Positions 7,295 to 7,835 of a stretch of 7,835 nucleotides of DNA are shown piece by piece; positions within the stretch are counted from its first letter, which is position 1; each line of letters starts with the position of its first letter. Below the pieces are notes generated by a model, which saw nothing but the letters and a program-made list of their open reading frames with translations, was not told where the DNA came from and did no database searches. The DNA comes from CADEED01 sp046733635 (GTDB taxonomy: Bacteria > Pseudomonadota > Gammaproteobacteria > Steroidobacterales > Steroidobacteraceae). The DNA is taken from positions 1 through 7,835 of the forward strand of contig JBKPPO010000152.1 in the NCBI GenBank assembly GCA_046733635.1. The letters are read 5' to 3'. Position numbers and translations under genes: made by a program.

Positions 7295-7835
7295 GGCGCT
7301 CGCTGAACCAGTTGTCTATGAGCCGCGACGAGATCGACCCGGTGGGTGGCAGGGAGGGATGGCCTGCGGCGACGTCGGCGCGCGTGAACCAGCGCGCGTC
7401 CTCGAGCTCGCCGTCGCGCAGGCTGATGGCTTCGGTGCGTGCAGTGGCGCGGAAGCCGAGCATCAACGAGGAGGGGAACGGCCAGGGTTGTGAGGACACG
7501 TACTGCACATCGCCCACGAGCACGCCGGTTTCCTCCTCGACCTCGCGAACCACGGCGTCTTCGAGATTTTCGCCCGGTTCGACGAAACCCGCGATGGTGG
7601 AGTACCGCCCCGCGGCCCAGCTCGCCTGGCGTCCCAGCAACGCGCGCTCTCCGGTCTCGTCCGCGACCAGCACGATGATGGCCGGATCCAGCCTCGGGAA
7701 AGTTTCGTGCGCGCAGCCCTCGCGGCTGCAGCGCATGACGTGCCCGGCGCGCGCCGGAACGTTCGGTGCGCCACAGACGCCGCAGAAGCGGTGACGCGAA
7801 CGCCAGAGCGTGAGAGCGCGTGCATAGGCGAGCAG
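7290..7835 (-). CDS. nudC: NudC, NAD(+)/NADH pyrophosphatase and RNA deNADding Nudix hydrolase (5' partial)
   Basis: NudC hydrolyses NAD(H) to NMN(H) and AMP and removes 5' NAD caps from bacterial RNA. The frame is open from the right window edge to a TGA at 7292-7290, giving the last 181 residues; the N-terminal domain lies outside. In fragment numbering, a zinc ribbon comes first, with Cys18-x2-Cys21 and Cys36-x4-Cys41 followed by FPRLDPAII. The Nudix box spans 83-105 (positions 7589-7521) and fits G-x5-E-x7-REV-x-EE-x-GV exactly, with AVVREVEEETGV at its end. The family-defining SQPWPFPSS motif is at 115-123, which separates NudC from other Nudix enzymes. ELEDARWF and PPTGSISSRLID complete the typical C-terminus. 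A Met codon at 7736 cannot be the true start because two zinc cysteines lie upstream of it. E. coli NudC has 257 residues, so roughly 75-120 are missing here. Confidence 0.95.
   Translation of the reverse strand: MLAYARALTLWRSRHRFCGVCGAPNVPARAGHVMRCSREGCAHETFPRLDPAIIVLVADETGERALLGRQASWAAGRYSTIAGFVEPGENLEDAVVREVEEETGVLVGDVQYVSSQPWPFPSSLMLGFRATARTEAISLRDGELEDARWFTRADVAAGHPSLPPTGSISSRLIDNWFSERR

Noticed and set aside
7734..7736. Met codon at 7736 as the nudC start
   Set aside because: The frame stays open upstream to the window edge and encodes the first CxxC of the zinc ribbon, so the gene starts outside the window.
1..7835. Mobile elements, CRISPR arrays, tRNA or rRNA genes, defence systems
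   Set aside because: No transposase, regular direct-repeat array, attachment-like duplication or RNA gene signature was seen. The genes are intact housekeeping types with uniform base composition.

Overview
The window reads as an ordinary, densely packed chromosomal segment of a high-GC Gram-negative bacterium. Coding frames show strong G/C at third codon positions. TamA (Omp85 family) and TamB imply an outer membrane, and the close AlkB and NudC matches suit a gammaproteobacterium or near relative. The exact lineage is inference; no rRNA or other taxonomic marker is present.

Layout, left to right. Positions 1-165 hold the last 54 codons of an unrecognised plus-strand gene. Everything else is on the minus strand, so it is transcribed from right to left: nudC (7835-7290, N-terminus outside the window), an NRDE/TANGO2-family gene (7285-6506), tamA (6400-4550), tamB (4550-801) and alkB (800-162). 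The only real intergenic gap is 6401-6505, and it holds the best candidate for a tamA promoter. The alkB stop overlaps the stop of the convergent left-hand gene by 4 bases.

The five minus-strand genes look like two tightly coupled blocks. nudC and the NRDE gene are 4 bases apart, with a possible ribosome-binding site lying across the nudC stop. tamA and tamB overlap as TGATG, and tamB and alkB abut as TAG|ATG with no spacer. TamA and TamB form the translocation and assembly module linking inner and outer membranes. AlkB repairs alkylated bases. NudC hydrolyses NAD(H) and removes NAD caps from RNA. The NRDE protein has no firmly established bacterial function.

I found no mobile element, CRISPR array, RNA gene or clearly novel system. 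The items most worth a second look are alkB as a zero-gap third cistron of tamAB, the palindrome and promoter-like elements upstream of tamA, and the NRDE protein beside NudC.
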